Position numbers and translations under genes: made by a program
Shown: piece by piece, positions 43,317-53,071 of the stretch
Layout of the letters: every line of letters starts with the position of its first letter
How positions within the stretch are numbered: the stretch's first letter is position 1
Notes under the pieces: generated by a model
The model's input: the letters and a program-made list of their open reading frames with translations, nothing else
What the model was told of the DNA's origin: nothing
Databases searched by the model: none
Origin: Leptospira kanakyensis
GTDB lineage: Bacteria; Spirochaetota; Leptospiria; Leptospirales; Leptospiraceae
Direction: 5' to 3'
Assembly: GCF_004769235.1 (NCBI RefSeq)
Contig: NZ_RQFG01000019.1
Coordinates: 620,001 to 684,000, forward strand
DNA length: 64,000 nucleotides

Positions 43317-45407
43317 TTAGTTGTCTAAAAGAACATCCTTACGAGAAAGGTCGATTTTTCCCATTTTATCAACGGAAATTACCTTTACTTGGATTTTGTC
43401 CCCTTCGGAAACAATGTCACGAACCGATTGCACTCGTTTCACATCTAGTTTAGAGATATGGCAGAGACCTTCTTTTCCTGGCAAAATTTCAACAAAAGCA
43501 CCAAAGTCAGCAATTCGTTTGATGACACCGTCGTAGATTTTACCTACTTCGATTTCTTCAAAGATACCGTCGATCATAGCAATGGCTTTGTCTTTAGACT
43601 CTTCACTTGGTGAAGCAATGGTTACTTTACCTGTGTCATCCACAGAAATTTCAGAGCCCGATTGTTCAATGATCGCACGAATCATTTTACCACCAGGGCC
43701 AATGAGTTCGCCAATACGATCTTTAGGAATTTGTTTCAGAGTGATGCGTGGTGCATTGTTACTCAAATTTCCTTTTACGGAAGAAATCGCTTTGTTCATT
43801 TCCCCAAGGATATGGTCACGACCGACTTCTGCTTGTTCAATGGCTTTTTGTAAAACTTCCAAACCAAGTCCATTGACTTTTAGATCCATTTGGAAAGCAG
43901 TGATTCCTTTTTTGGTTCCTGCTAGTTTGAAGTCCATGTCACCAAAGTGGTCTTCGATTCCGGCAATGTCAGAAAGAACCGCAAATCGACCTTTTTCATC
44001 ACTGAAAAGACCCATTGCAATTCCAGAAACTGGACCAGAAATCGGAACTCCACCAGCCATTAGAGCCAAGGTTCCCGAACAAACGGAAGCCATAGAGGAA
44101 GATCCATTGGATTCTAAAATTTCAGAAACAATACGGATGACATAAGGAAAGTCTGCCTGAGTCGGTAGAACTTTTTTAATCGCACGTTCCGCCAAGTTTC
44201 CGTGACCTATTTCACGACGACCAGGACCTGAGTTACGACGCACCTCTCCCACAGAGAATGCTGGGAAATTGTAGTGCAACATAAAGTTCTTCTCTTTCGA
44301 ACCTTCCAAAGTTTCGTATCTTTGGTTGTCAGAAGTTGTTCCTAGAGTGACAACACCAAGTGATTGGGTTTGTCCACGAGTGAACACTGCCGAACCATGA
44401 GGCCCAGGAAGGACATCCACTTCACAAGAAATTTGACGAATTTCATTGGTTTTACGACCGTCAAAACGAATTCCTTCGCCGAGCACAAGTTCGCGAACCA
44501 CTTCATATTCTAATTCATGTAAGAAATGTTTGATATCTTTTGATTTGTCTTCTGGAGCGAGTAGAGTTTTAAAATGTTCTACAGTCTCTTTGTTGATGGC
44601 TTTGATGTCATCGTTACGTTTTGCTTTGTCTGCGTTTTTGTTCGCAGCAGTCAAACGGTCAAAAGCAAACGCACGAATTTTAGCATGGAGGTCTTTATCA
44701 GGAGCTTTTAAAACAACTTCCTTTTTTACCGTTCCATTTTTCTTAGCCAACTCTTCTTGCATCGCCACAGCAACCTTCAATTGTTCCTGTGCAAAACGAA
44801 GTGCTGCCATCATATCATCTTTGGAGATTTCGTTTGCTTCCCCTTCGATCATTACGATGGCATCTTTGGTTCCCGCAACTACCAAATCCAAATCAGATTT
44901 TGTAATTTCTTCGTTTGTAGGGTTGAGAACAAATTCTCCACCGATACGACCGATACGAGCACCAGCGATAGGGCCAGCAAATGGAATCGAAGAAACAGAA
45001 AGTGCCGCCGAAGCTGCGTTAATCGCATGGCCTTGGACAGATACTTGTTTGTCTGCTGATAATACTTGAACGAGAAGTTGTACTTCTGAGAAGTAACCTT
45101 CTGGAAACATAGGGCGAATGGGACGATCGAGAATTCGAGAGAGTAAAACTTCGTGTTCTGCTGGTTTTGCTTCGCGTTTGAAGTAACCACCAGGAAAACG
45201 ACCTACAGAATAGGCTTTCTCTGTGTATTCGCAAGTGAGTGGGAAAAAATCTTGTCCTTCTTTTGGTTCGTCAGCCGCACAAACTGTGGCAAGGAGAACC
45301 AAATTTCCGGTTTTGTATACAACCGACCCGTGAGCTTGTTTCGCCCACTTGCCGGTCTCAATGGTGATAGAGTCTCTACCCCAAGAACCAGTGAACTCTG
45401 TAGCCAT
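43317..45407 (-). CDS. pnp: Polynucleotide phosphorylase
   Basis: The 696-residue protein has two RNase PH domains (the first starting [19 protein letters not shown]; the second with [16 protein letters not shown] and [18 protein letters not shown]). A KH domain ([20 protein letters not shown]) and an S1 domain ([27 protein letters not shown]) follow. It degrades RNA 3' to 5' by phosphorolysis. It lies 5 bases after rpsO, the usual rpsO-pnp pair. Confidence 0.97.
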   Translation of the reverse strand: MATEFTGSWGRDSITIETGKWAKQAHGSVVYKTGNLVLLATVCAADEPKEGQDFFPLTCEYTEKAYSVGRFPGGYFKREAKPAEHEVLLSRILDRPIRPMFPEGYFSEVQLLVQVLSADKQVSVQGHAINAASAALSVSSIPFAGPIAGARIGRIGGEFVLNPTNEEITKSDLDLVVAGTKDAIVMIEGEANEISKDDMMAALRFAQEQLKVAVAMQEELAKKNGTVKKEVVLKAPDKDLHAKIRAFAFDRLTAANKNADKAKRNDDIKAINKETVEHFKTLLAPEDKSKDIKHFLHELEYEVVRELVLGEGIRFDGRKTNEIRQISCEVDVLPGPHGSAVFTRGQTQSLGVVTLGTTSDNQRYETLEGSKEKNFMLHYNFPAFSVGEVRRNSGPGRREIGHGNLAERAIKKVLPTQADFPYVIRIVSEILESNGSSSMASVCSGTLALMAGGVPISGPVSGIAMGLFSDEKGRFAVLSDIAGIEDHFGDMDFKLAGTKKGITAFQMDLKVNGLGLEVLQKAIEQAEVGRDHILGEMNKAISSVKGNLSNNAPRITLKQIPKDRIGELIGPGGKMIRAIIEQSGSEISVDDTGKVTIASPSEESKDKAIAMIDGIFEEIEVGKIYDGVIKRIADFGAFVEILPGKEGLCHISKLDVKRVQSVRDIVSEGDKIQVKVISVDKMGKIDLSRKDVLLDN

Positions 45408-45412
45408 AGGAA

Positions 45413-45679
45413 TTACTTCCTAAGGCCGAGTTTTTCAATCAGCTTTTTATAACTTTCTACGTTGGACTTTTTAAGGTATTCCAACAAACTCTTTCTCTGG
45501 TTCACCATTGCGATTAGACCGCGGCGAGAGTGAAAGTCCTTCTTATTCGCTTTGAAATGCTCAGTAAGGTCTTTGATTCGAGAGTCGAGAAGAGCGATTT
45601 GTACTTCTGCAGAACCTGTGTCGTTTGGTTTGCTACCGAATGTAGCAATGATCTGCTGTTTTTGTTCTTTTGTGATCAT
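45413..45679 (-). CDS. rpsO: 30S ribosomal protein S15
   Basis: The 88-residue protein matches S15 throughout: [49 protein letters not shown] and [15 protein letters not shown]. It is a primary 16S rRNA-binding protein of the small-subunit platform. It lies between truB and pnp. Confidence 0.97.
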   Translation of the reverse strand: MITKEQKQQIIATFGSKPNDTGSAEVQIALLDSRIKDLTEHFKANKKDFHSRRGLIAMVNQRKSLLEYLKKSNVESYKKLIEKLGLRK

Positions 45680-45705
45680 ACTAGTGTCCAGATTTTAAGA
45701 AGGAC

Positions 45706-46635
45706 TCATTTAGAAAACATAATTTTTGCAGAAGGGTCAAAAAATACTTTTCTGTACCGGTAAGGAATGTGCTCCGGTTTCCCTTCGTAATCACACCAAG
45801 CAAGGATGGTTTTTTCATCTGCATCCACAATATAAAACCCGTTTTCGACAGGCTTTGGGAGTTTGTCCCAAATGTATCCGCCATGGATGACGGCTTTTTT
45901 TTCCGCTTCGTCTACGATCCGAACAGGAAGTGGGAAAACTTCTTTCCAATTTCGTAAGTCTTTGGAGGAAATTTGGTCTAGGGTTCCCACTCCATCCAAA
46001 TTGTATTCCCCAATGGATTCCCGCACGAGCCTGCCAAGGGAAAGGGGGATGCCCCATTTCTCGGAAAGGTCGAGGATGATTTTACGAATGTAAGTTCCAG
46101 AACTCACATGGATCCGAAACGAAAATCCAAGTTCAGTCTGCATGACATCTGCGACCTTATCGATTCTAATGGGCCTTTCTTTTTCTTCCACAGGCGAGCC
46201 TTCCCGAACTAAATCGGATTGGCGTTTCCCACCGACTTTTAGAGCCGAAATTTTGGGTGCTTTTTGGGATGTCAGTGCCGTGAGTTTTTTTAGTTCCTCT
46301 TCCAATTGTTGGATTGGAAATTCGGATGCAAAACGGGGACGGATTGTATTTCTTTCGTCCACTTCCACCACCCCATCTGGATCTCCCGAATCGGTTTTTA
46401 GACCGACCACCACTTCCGCAAAGTAAGATTTATCTTTTCCAAGAAATACTTGGGAGAACGCAGTGTAATCCCCACAAGGTAAAATGAGTAGGCCTTCGGC
46501 AAACCGGTCCAAAGTTCCGGTATGGCCCACCGATTTCTGACCTAAGATCCGTTTGGTTTTTAGAACCAAATCGGAACTTGTGATCCCTGGTGGTTTGTAG
46601 ACAAATAAAAATCCAGAATGGTAGGGTTTAGACAT
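45706..46635 (-). CDS. truB: tRNA pseudouridine(55) synthase TruB
   Basis: The 309-residue enzyme has the catalytic motif GHTGTLDRFAEGLL, with the catalytic Asp in TLD, the preceding KPPGITSSD, and the later GTYIRKIILDLSEKWG. It makes pseudouridine 55 in the TPsiC loop of tRNAs. The ATG at 46635 is chosen; upstream in-frame residues are not conserved. It follows rbfA and precedes rpsO. Confidence 0.95.
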   Translation of the reverse strand: MSKPYHSGFLFVYKPPGITSSDLVLKTKRILGQKSVGHTGTLDRFAEGLLILPCGDYTAFSQVFLGKDKSYFAEVVVGLKTDSGDPDGVVEVDERNTIRPRFASEFPIQQLEEELKKLTALTSQKAPKISALKVGGKRQSDLVREGSPVEEKERPIRIDKVADVMQTELGFSFRIHVSSGTYIRKIILDLSEKWGIPLSLGRLVRESIGEYNLDGVGTLDQISSKDLRNWKEVFPLPVRIVDEAEKKAVIHGGYIWDKLPKPVENGFYIVDADEKTILAWCDYEGKPEHIPYRYRKVFFDPSAKIMFSK

Positions 46636-46737
46636 AGGATATGGCCACCTAATCAAAGCAAGTTGTCTTTTGAGTGTATAATCACACGAAAGGAAATTTT
46701 CCTTCGGCTATTTGATGACTCTTCGTTCTAACAACAA

Positions 46738-46760
46738 CCATCCATTTCTCTTTAGGATGG
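46738..46760 (-). terminator. Weak hairpin at the end of rbfA
   Basis: CCATCC (46738-46743) pairs with GGATGG (46755-46760) across the rbfA stop codon; on the transcript the stem is followed by the T-rich TTGTTGTT. It could cause partial termination or mark an RNA end between rbfA and truB, which are 116 bases apart. Confidence 0.3.
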
Positions 46761-47183
46761 TGATTTTGGATCCAGATCGGAATCATCATCCTCATCTTCG
46801 GTTTCAGATTCTTCTGGATGGAGTTCTTCAAAAAGAGTTTTGGGAGCAGACTCATCGATCAGACGATTCACTTCCAAACTTTTGATGTAATTATTGTCCC
46901 AGACAAAACTAAACTTGGGATTGGTATGTAAGTGGAGATTTTTTCCCACAAGGGAAGAAAGAAAACCAGCACAAGAAACAAGTCCTTGTGTGAGTTTTTT
47001 CCTTTCATTGTTATTACATAGAGCAGTGAAATAAACTTTCGCATACTTGAGATCTTCGCTGATCTCAATCCGATGGAAACTTGGTAAAAAGACCCTAGGG
47101 TCTTTTACCTTGCCTTCCAAAATTGCTGTGGAGATAAGGCGAATGATCTCCGATTCGAGTTTTTTCATTCGAATGGGATTCAT
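46752..47183 (-). CDS. rbfA: Ribosome-binding factor A
   Basis: The 143-residue protein fits RbfA: an N-terminal helix (RMKKLESEIIRLISTAILEGKVKDPRV), strands FHRIEISEDLKYAKVYFTAL, and a KH-like region ending PKFSFVWDNNYIKSLEVNRLID. An acidic tail (EESETEDEDDDSDLD) is longer than usual. RbfA helps mature the 30S subunit, especially in the cold. It lies 10 bases after infB. Confidence 0.92.
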   Translation of the reverse strand: MNPIRMKKLESEIIRLISTAILEGKVKDPRVFLPSFHRIEISEDLKYAKVYFTALCNNNERKKLTQGLVSCAGFLSSLVGKNLHLHTNPKFSFVWDNNYIKSLEVNRLIDESAPKTLFEELHPEESETEDEDDDSDLDPKSPS

Positions 47184-47193
47184 TTACGCTACC

Positions 47194-49926
47194 TTACAGT
47201 TTACGAGCAATCTCTCGGATCTCGTATGCTTCGATTTCATCACCCACGGAAAAGTCGTTGAAACCATCGAGTAAGATACCGCACTCAAATCCAGTAAGAA
47301 CATCGGCCACATCGTCTTTCATACGTTTGAGGTTTTTGATCTTACCTTCCCAAGTGATTTCACCAGACTCGCTAGAGATCACACGAACATAAGCTTGTTT
47401 TGTGACCTTACCAGATTTCACCATACAACCTGCGATGTTACCCACTTTAGAAATTTTGAATACGTCTCGGATTTCAACTTTACCGATTACGTTTTCTACT
47501 TTTTCAGGTTCGAGCATTCCTTCCATGGAAGCTTTCACTTCGTTCACAACATCGTAGATGATACTGTAGTATTTGATTTCTACTTTTTCTTTCTCAGCAA
47601 GTGAAACTGTTTTTGGATTCGCACGAGTGTGGAAACCAATCACAATTGCATTCGAAGCCGATGCCAAAATGATATCGGAATCAACAATGGCTCCTGTTCC
47701 TGCATGGATTACGTTGAGGCGAACATCCGCAGTGGAAAGTTTTTCCAACGCTTCTTTGACCGCTTCTGTCGATCCACGCACGTCCGCTTTGATAATGACT
47801 TTGAGTTCTTTGAGAGCACCTTGTTTGATGATCTCACTCATGTTGTCGAGAGTCACACGAGTGGCCGCGTTTTTCGATTGGCCAAGTCTTTCATAATCTT
47901 GACGGCTATGAGAGATTGAACGTGCCTCTTTGTCATCAATCACCACATCAAATGGTGCTCCTGCATCTGGAACTCCATCAAGTCCTGTCACAAGGGCAGG
48001 GAAAGATGGGCCAGCTTCACGGATCGAATGACCAAGGTCATCATACATAGCGCGCACACGACCTGCGTGAACTCCGGCAACAAAAGCATCTCCTACACGA
48101 AGAGTTCCGTTTTGGATGAGAACTGTTGCCACAGCACCACGACCTGGATCGAGTTTTGCTTCTACAATGGTTCCTTTTGCTTTTCGTTTTGGATTGGCTT
48201 TGTGGTCGAGAAGTTCTGCTTGGATGAGAAGCATCTCGAGAAGTTTATCAATACCAATGTTATTTTTAGCTGAAATTTCACAGAAGATGGTTGTTCCACC
48301 CCATTCTTCTGGTTGTAAGCCGTAGTTAGAAAGTTCTTGTCTCACCTTTTCTGGGTTTGCTGCTGGTAAATCAATTTTGTTTACAGCAACAATGATAGGA
48401 ACTTCCGCTTCTTTGGCGTGGTTGATGGCTTCAATCGTTTGAGGCATCACCCCATCGTCGGCTGCAACAACGAGCACAACAATGTCGGTTACGGAAGCAC
48501 CACGTGCTCTCATGGAAGTGAAGGCCTCGTGACCAGGAGTATCGAGGAAGGCAATCTTACCACGGTTGGTTTCTACTTGGTAGGCACCAATGTGCTGAGT
48601 GATTCCGCCTGATTCCCCTTCTGCCACTCGTGAAGAACGAATGGTATCAAGAAGTTTTGTTTTACCATGGTCAACGTGACCCATGATAGTCACCACAGGA
48701 GGACGAGTGATATAATCTTCCGGTGCATCCTTTTCTTCTTCGATGACAGTTTCATCGTAAAGGGAAACAATCTTCACCTTACAACCGTAATCATCTGCAA
48801 GGATGGATGCCGTTTCTGCATCGATCACATTGTTGATGGTCACCATCATCCCCATTTTCATGAGTTTGCTAATGACTTCACCAGGTTTTAAATTCAGTTT
48901 TTTAGCGATCTCTCCCACTTGGATGTTTTCCAAAATGGAGATTTCTTTAGGAACAGCTGCGAGAGCTGCAGCCTGCGCCTTTTGTTTGCGGAAAGATTGT
49001 TTGAAAAACTTAGTGTTTTCGTTTTCTTCTCTTCCGCCTTTTTCTTTATCGAATACTTTCTTTTTGGCGCCACTGGCACCACCAGCTCCTGGAATCCCAC
49101 CAGGTGCACCAAACGGAGCATCGCCAGGAGGTCTTCCGGCACCAGGGCCACCTTGACCAATGGGTCTAGCCCCACGGTTTCCTTGGTATCCGCCAGGGCC
49201 ACCTTGTCCAGGTCCACGATTCCCTTGGTAGCCACCGCCTTGTCCGGGGCCACGATTCCCTTGGTAGCCACCGCCGCCTTGTCCAGGTCCGCGATTCCCT
49301 TGGTATCCACCGCCACCTTGTCCAGGTCCACGATTCCCTTGGTATCCACCGCCGCCTTGTCCGGGGCCACGATTCCCTTGGTATCCGCCACCTTGTCCAG
49401 GCCCGCGATTCCCTTGGTATCCACCGCCGCCTTGTCCATCTTGCCTTTGTGGGCGTGGACTTGTGGGGCGAGAGACAATCGGATTACGATCTTCTTTTCT
49501 AAAATATCCTTGGTTTCCTCCTCCTTGTTGGCCGCCTTGGCCACCACCGGAACGGTAGTTAGGAGAAGAAGTATCACCAGAAAGAATGGATTCGGGTTTA
49601 CGATCCATCGGAGGTCTTTCTCGTTCTGGTTGTGGTTCCGGTTTTCTTTCTGGCCGGGACACAATTGGTGATGCTTGGGAAGGAGCTTGTGGACCGGAAC
49701 CGAGTCCCTGTCTTTTGGCTTCCTCACGAATGAGTTCATTCAAATCCTTTTTTTTGTCCGAAGCCGCAGAAGTGGCTTTAGGTTCAGCACTTTGCGGGCT
49801 TGGACTTCCGGATTCTTTTTTCTCATCTGCAGGTGCCGCTTTTTTCTTGATGACAAGTTTTTTCTTGGTTTTGTCACCACTGGCTCCCTGCTGGAGGGTT
49901 TCTTTAATCGATTTTTGCTCTTCCAT
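47194..49926 (-). CDS. infB: Translation initiation factor IF-2 with Gly/Arg repeat N-terminus
   Basis: The 910-residue protein has the IF-2 GTPase core near residue 415 ([33 protein letters not shown]). Domains II, III and IV follow, with the fMet-tRNA-binding C-terminus. Ahead of it (about 160-265) are repeats of [12 protein letters not shown], an RGG-like low-complexity segment, plus a Lys-rich start. IF-2 brings initiator tRNA to the ribosome. N-terminal parts of IF-2 vary widely, but such a regular Gly/Arg array is unusual. Confidence 0.95.
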   Translation of the reverse strand: MEEQKSIKETLQQGASGDKTKKKLVIKKKAAPADEKKESGSPSPQSAEPKATSAASDKKKDLNELIREEAKRQGLGSGPQAPSQASPIVSRPERKPEPQPERERPPMDRKPESILSGDTSSPNYRSGGGQGGQQGGGNQGYFRKEDRNPIVSRPTSPRPQRQDGQGGGGYQGNRGPGQGGGYQGNRGPGQGGGGYQGNRGPGQGGGGYQGNRGPGQGGGGYQGNRGPGQGGGYQGNRGPGQGGPGGYQGNRGARPIGQGGPGAGRPPGDAPFGAPGGIPGAGGASGAKKKVFDKEKGGREENENTKFFKQSFRKQKAQAAALAAVPKEISILENIQVGEIAKKLNLKPGEVISKLMKMGMMVTINNVIDAETASILADDYGCKVKIVSLYDETVIEEEKDAPEDYITRPPVVTIMGHVDHGKTKLLDTIRSSRVAEGESGGITQHIGAYQVETNRGKIAFLDTPGHEAFTSMRARGASVTDIVVLVVAADDGVMPQTIEAINHAKEAEVPIIVAVNKIDLPAANPEKVRQELSNYGLQPEEWGGTTIFCEISAKNNIGIDKLLEMLLIQAELLDHKANPKRKAKGTIVEAKLDPGRGAVATVLIQNGTLRVGDAFVAGVHAGRVRAMYDDLGHSIREAGPSFPALVTGLDGVPDAGAPFDVVIDDKEARSISHSRQDYERLGQSKNAATRVTLDNMSEIIKQGALKELKVIIKADVRGSTEAVKEALEKLSTADVRLNVIHAGTGAIVDSDIILASASNAIVIGFHTRANPKTVSLAEKEKVEIKYYSIIYDVVNEVKASMEGMLEPEKVENVIGKVEIRDVFKISKVGNIAGCMVKSGKVTKQAYVRVISSESGEITWEGKIKNLKRMKDDVADVLTGFECGILLDGFNDFSVGDEIEAYEIREIARKL
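49150..49440 (-). repeat. Tandem coding repeat in infB
   Basis: About seven units of 33-39 bases each encode [11 protein letters not shown](G/-). Neighbouring units differ mainly at third bases (for example CCGGGGCC against CCAGGTCC). Differing Gly counts show that units have gained or lost codons in frame. The array codes for an RGG-like disordered segment. Confidence 0.85.
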
Positions 49927-49941
49927 AGTATGCCTTAAAAC

Positions 49942-51339
49942 TTAACCCTCTTCTACCCATTCGATAGATTCACGAAGCAGACGCAAAATTTGTTCTGCTG
50001 TTGTTTTCCCGATTCCGGAAATTTTCGAAAGTTCCTCTTGGCTGAACTCGAGAAGGGTTTCCACGTTTTTGATCCCGCCGGCTTCGAGAAGACCAACGAT
50101 CCTTGGAGTGAGACCCGGAACTTCGGATAACGGAGTGTATCCGGAATCCTCTTCTTCCTCGTCTGCACTTTCACCATATTGGTCATCTGACTCTTCCATT
50201 GCTTCTTGTTGTGCATTGAAGAGCCGATCCAGTTTTTCACGAGCTTCTGGAGAAGCGAGTTCTTGGTTGTATTGGGATACAGTTTTGATATCAATTTTGA
50301 AACCGGAAAGTTGGGATACGAGTTTTACATTCGATCCGTTGATTCCGATGGCAAGAGAAAGAGATTCATCGGGAACGATGACAAGAGCATCTCCTCTTTT
50401 TCTATCCACATGCACTTCTACTGGTTTCGCAGGAGAAATGGCATTGGCGATAAACACACTTGGTTCATCCGAGTGAAGGACAATGTCGATCCTTTCATTT
50501 CCAAGTTCACGAACGATGGCTTGGATCCGAACACCCTTCATCCCTACGCAGGCTCCCACAGGATCTACGTCAGACTTACTAGTGGTAACAACCACCTTAG
50601 TTCTGTAAGATGGGATACGAGCAACATCACGAATTTCCACGATGCCATCATAAACTTCAGGAATTTCCATCTCGAAGAGTTTTTTCACAAAGTCACCCGA
50701 AGCACGGGAGAGTGTGATGACAGGCATTGGTTCGCGAGGTCTTAGTTCCACACGAGAAATGATGGCTTTCAGACGATCCCCTTGGCGGTATTTTTCCCCA
50801 GGGTTTTGGTCTTTTTTCAGCATGATCCCTTCTACCTTACCGAGGTCGATGGACATGATGTCTTTTTTCCAACGTTGGAAATACCCGTGAGTGAGTTCCC
50901 CTTCTTTGGATTTATACTCTTGGTAGAGTAAATCCTTTTCCATATCGCGAAGGCGTTGGAAAACCATTTGTTTGGCTTGGCTAGAAAGAACACGAGACAG
51001 GTCTTGTGGTTTTTCAAACACTCTTAATTGGGTTCCTACTTGCGCAGAAGGATCCAATTTGGTTGCCTCTTCTAAAGATATCTCTAGAGGGTTTGTTGTT
51101 TTATCTTCTACCACGTCACGAAGGACAGAGATGATGATTTCGTTTTTGTTGTCGGAACCGAAGTCTACTTGGCAACGGTCATCTGTCTCCGCTTCCAAAC
51201 CGACTTTTTTGCGATAGGCGGCGAGAAGTGAGTCTCGGATGACACCGAGTACGAGTTCTCTATCAAGAGATTTATCCTGACAGAATTGTTGGATGGCTTC
51301 GAATAGCCCAGTTTCTTTCGTTGCTTGTTTTGTCGCCAT
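49942..51339 (-). CDS. nusA: Transcription termination/antitermination protein NusA
   Basis: The 465-residue protein has the NusA N-terminal domain (LDRELVLGVIRDSLLAAYRKKVG), an S1 domain, two KH domains (GACVGMKGVRIQAIVRELGNERIDIV and LAIGINGSNVKLVSQLSGF), and a helix-hairpin-helix C-terminus (LTPRIVGLLEAGGIKNVETLLEFS, ISGIGKTTAEQIL). NusA binds RNA polymerase and modulates pausing. It lies between rimP and infB. Confidence 0.96.
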   Translation of the reverse strand: MATKQATKETGLFEAIQQFCQDKSLDRELVLGVIRDSLLAAYRKKVGLEAETDDRCQVDFGSDNKNEIIISVLRDVVEDKTTNPLEISLEEATKLDPSAQVGTQLRVFEKPQDLSRVLSSQAKQMVFQRLRDMEKDLLYQEYKSKEGELTHGYFQRWKKDIMSIDLGKVEGIMLKKDQNPGEKYRQGDRLKAIISRVELRPREPMPVITLSRASGDFVKKLFEMEIPEVYDGIVEIRDVARIPSYRTKVVVTTSKSDVDPVGACVGMKGVRIQAIVRELGNERIDIVLHSDEPSVFIANAISPAKPVEVHVDRKRGDALVIVPDESLSLAIGINGSNVKLVSQLSGFKIDIKTVSQYNQELASPEAREKLDRLFNAQQEAMEESDDQYGESADEEEEDSGYTPLSEVPGLTPRIVGLLEAGGIKNVETLLEFSQEELSKISGIGKTTAEQILRLLRESIEWVEEG

Positions 51340-51343
51340 AGTC

Positions 51344-51832
51344 TTAAATTTCTAAATACAAATTTCCCTTTCGTATTTCTGCGATGGGCATAGATACCGA
51401 TTTTTGGTTCTTTTTGTGTCGAGTTTTACGATCGTAAAGCGTAAGCTCAACTGAATCCCCCGAAACCGGTCCCAAACGATACAATCGTTTGTCCCATTTC
51501 CCTGCTTCCAGCGGCACTTCTAGTTTGACTAAAAGTCCTTGGAAACGACTTAAATCCTCCGGCAGACGCAATGCACGTTCTGCTCCCGCGGAGGAGACTT
51601 GGAGAGTGAAATCAAATTCCTCTCCCCATAAATCCAGCTCCTCTTTGAGTCTCCTAGACACAGTCTCACAGTCTTCTAAACTAGCGGAGCCAGTTTTGTC
51701 TGTGAGGTGATCCAGTTCAATCTCAATGAGGGCGTGGTTTTTCCGATTCTGTACTTGGAGCGAAAAAAGCGCTAGAGGTGGAGCGAGAACGCGTAAAGTA
51801 AGTTCTCTGATGTTTTCCTCGGTATATACCAA
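51344..51832 (-). CDS. rimP: Ribosome maturation factor RimP
   Basis: The 162-residue protein matches RimP: LRVLAPPLALFSLQVQNRKNHALIEIELD, then SLEDCETVSRRLKEEL, FTLQVSSAGAERALR and an Sm-like C-terminal half. RimP helps 30S assembly. It is the first gene of the rimP-nusA-infB-rbfA-truB-rpsO-pnp unit, which reads leftward. Confidence 0.92.
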   Translation of the reverse strand: MVYTEENIRELTLRVLAPPLALFSLQVQNRKNHALIEIELDHLTDKTGSASLEDCETVSRRLKEELDLWGEEFDFTLQVSSAGAERALRLPEDLSRFQGLLVKLEVPLEAGKWDKRLYRLGPVSGDSVELTLYDRKTRHKKNQKSVSMPIAEIRKGNLYLEI

Positions 51833-51964
51833 ACCATTTCCAAAAGATTCCCAAAGGAATCTGTATAAGAGACCCAGCTCATGCTAAAATTTAACATGTC
51901 TACTGTCAAGCTAGGAAAAGCGAGTTGTCCTGTAAATAAAAAATTAGGGAATGGATGTTGCACC

Positions 51965-53071
51965 ATGCGAATCCTTTATCTCATCCTCACCCTCTCTTTT
52001 TCCGTTTCCTGCCTTCGTTTCCGAGTGGAAAACTTAAAAGAAGAAATCCTATTCCGCATCCCACTGGGACAAACAAATGAGACCTTCGAAGGTGTTGTGG
52101 TGAACCAAGTACTCACCAACGTTCCCTTAACCATACCCAACTCCTCCAATATTAGCGCAATGGCGGATAATAAACAAGCCGTAATCAAACTTTTTGATAG
52201 AAATGGAAGGCTTGATGCCACTCTCGGGAACCCTGATTTCAAACCCAATTCAGGAATCCCTCATTATCCTTTTCGATTCGGTGGGATTGGGATTGTAGCC
52301 ATGAATGAAGATGGCGATCTCATTGTGCAAAATAGAATTTCCTCGAAAGGAATGGAACTTCCGCAAGGCCAAGAAAATCTCTACAAAACATACAGTGGTG
52401 CTTTTTCTACACAAGGAGCAACGGTTCTACCATCATTTCTCGTACAAATTTCTCAAAAAGGTGTCGTGAAATTTATGTTAGGGGCTTCTGGAAAAAATTC
52501 AGAACCCTTTCGTTACATTGAATTCATCCTTCCCGGTGAAGGCGAAAAGTTATTTGTTTACCACCGTATTGCAGAAGAAATGCGACTTTCTTATTTTGAA
52601 GAAGGAGAACTCAAAGGAAATCTAAAAGAATCTGGACTTGATGTATTTGCGAGTAACGATGCCAAAGAGTATGACATCACTCTCGATAAACTCCTCCCCC
52701 ATCCAGAAGGAGAATATGTTCTCGGATCTTTTAGTTATTATTCGAAAAAAGACAAACGATTTAAATTCCGAAGGATCTTCCGTTTTGTTTTTGATTCCAA
52801 AAGTTCTGAATTTTTAAAAGAAATCCAAGATCCATCAGAGATTTTATTTTCCATTCGTAATAATGGTGAGTTTTATATTTGGGAAACAGAAGATGGTGGA
52901 AACGCGGCAAGGCTCCAAGTCCATGACAAAGAAGGAAACCATATCAATAACAAAAGGATTCCTTTTTCGAGCCCCCGTGGCCAATGGCGAGAAACTTATA
53001 CAGATGCCTTTGATAATATTTATTCGGTTCGTATCCGCGCAGGGGCTTTAGAAGTCTATCGTTGGATTTAA
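51965..53071 (+). CDS. Putative lipoprotein, possible beta-propeller fold
   Basis: The 368-residue product starts RILYLILTLSFSVSC, a good lipoprotein signal (FSVSC) with Cys near residue 16. The mature part has a regular pattern of short strands and turns (ISAMADNKQAVIKLFDRNGR, GIVAMNEDGDLIVQNRISS, EYVLGSFSYYSKKDKRF). This resembles a beta-propeller of the NHL/WD type, without a firm family. The ATG at 51965 is chosen for the signal peptide. The next gene starts immediately after its stop, so the three genes to 55177 form one unit. Confidence 0.72.
   Translation: MRILYLILTLSFSVSCLRFRVENLKEEILFRIPLGQTNETFEGVVVNQVLTNVPLTIPNSSNISAMADNKQAVIKLFDRNGRLDATLGNPDFKPNSGIPHYPFRFGGIGIVAMNEDGDLIVQNRISSKGMELPQGQENLYKTYSGAFSTQGATVLPSFLVQISQKGVVKFMLGASGKNSEPFRYIEFILPGEGEKLFVYHRIAEEMRLSYFEEGELKGNLKESGLDVFASNDAKEYDITLDKLLPHPEGEYVLGSFSYYSKKDKRFKFRRIFRFVFDSKSSEFLKEIQDPSEILFSIRNNGEFYIWETEDGGNAARLQVHDKEGNHINNKRIPFSSPRGQWRETYTDAFDNIYSVRIRAGALEVYRWI

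Noticed and set aside
48894..49739. Second long minus-strand frame within infB and a matching plus-strand frame across the Gly/Arg repeats
   Set aside because: They are out-of-frame readings of the tandem repeat; the IF-2 frame is continuous and has conserved domains on both sides.
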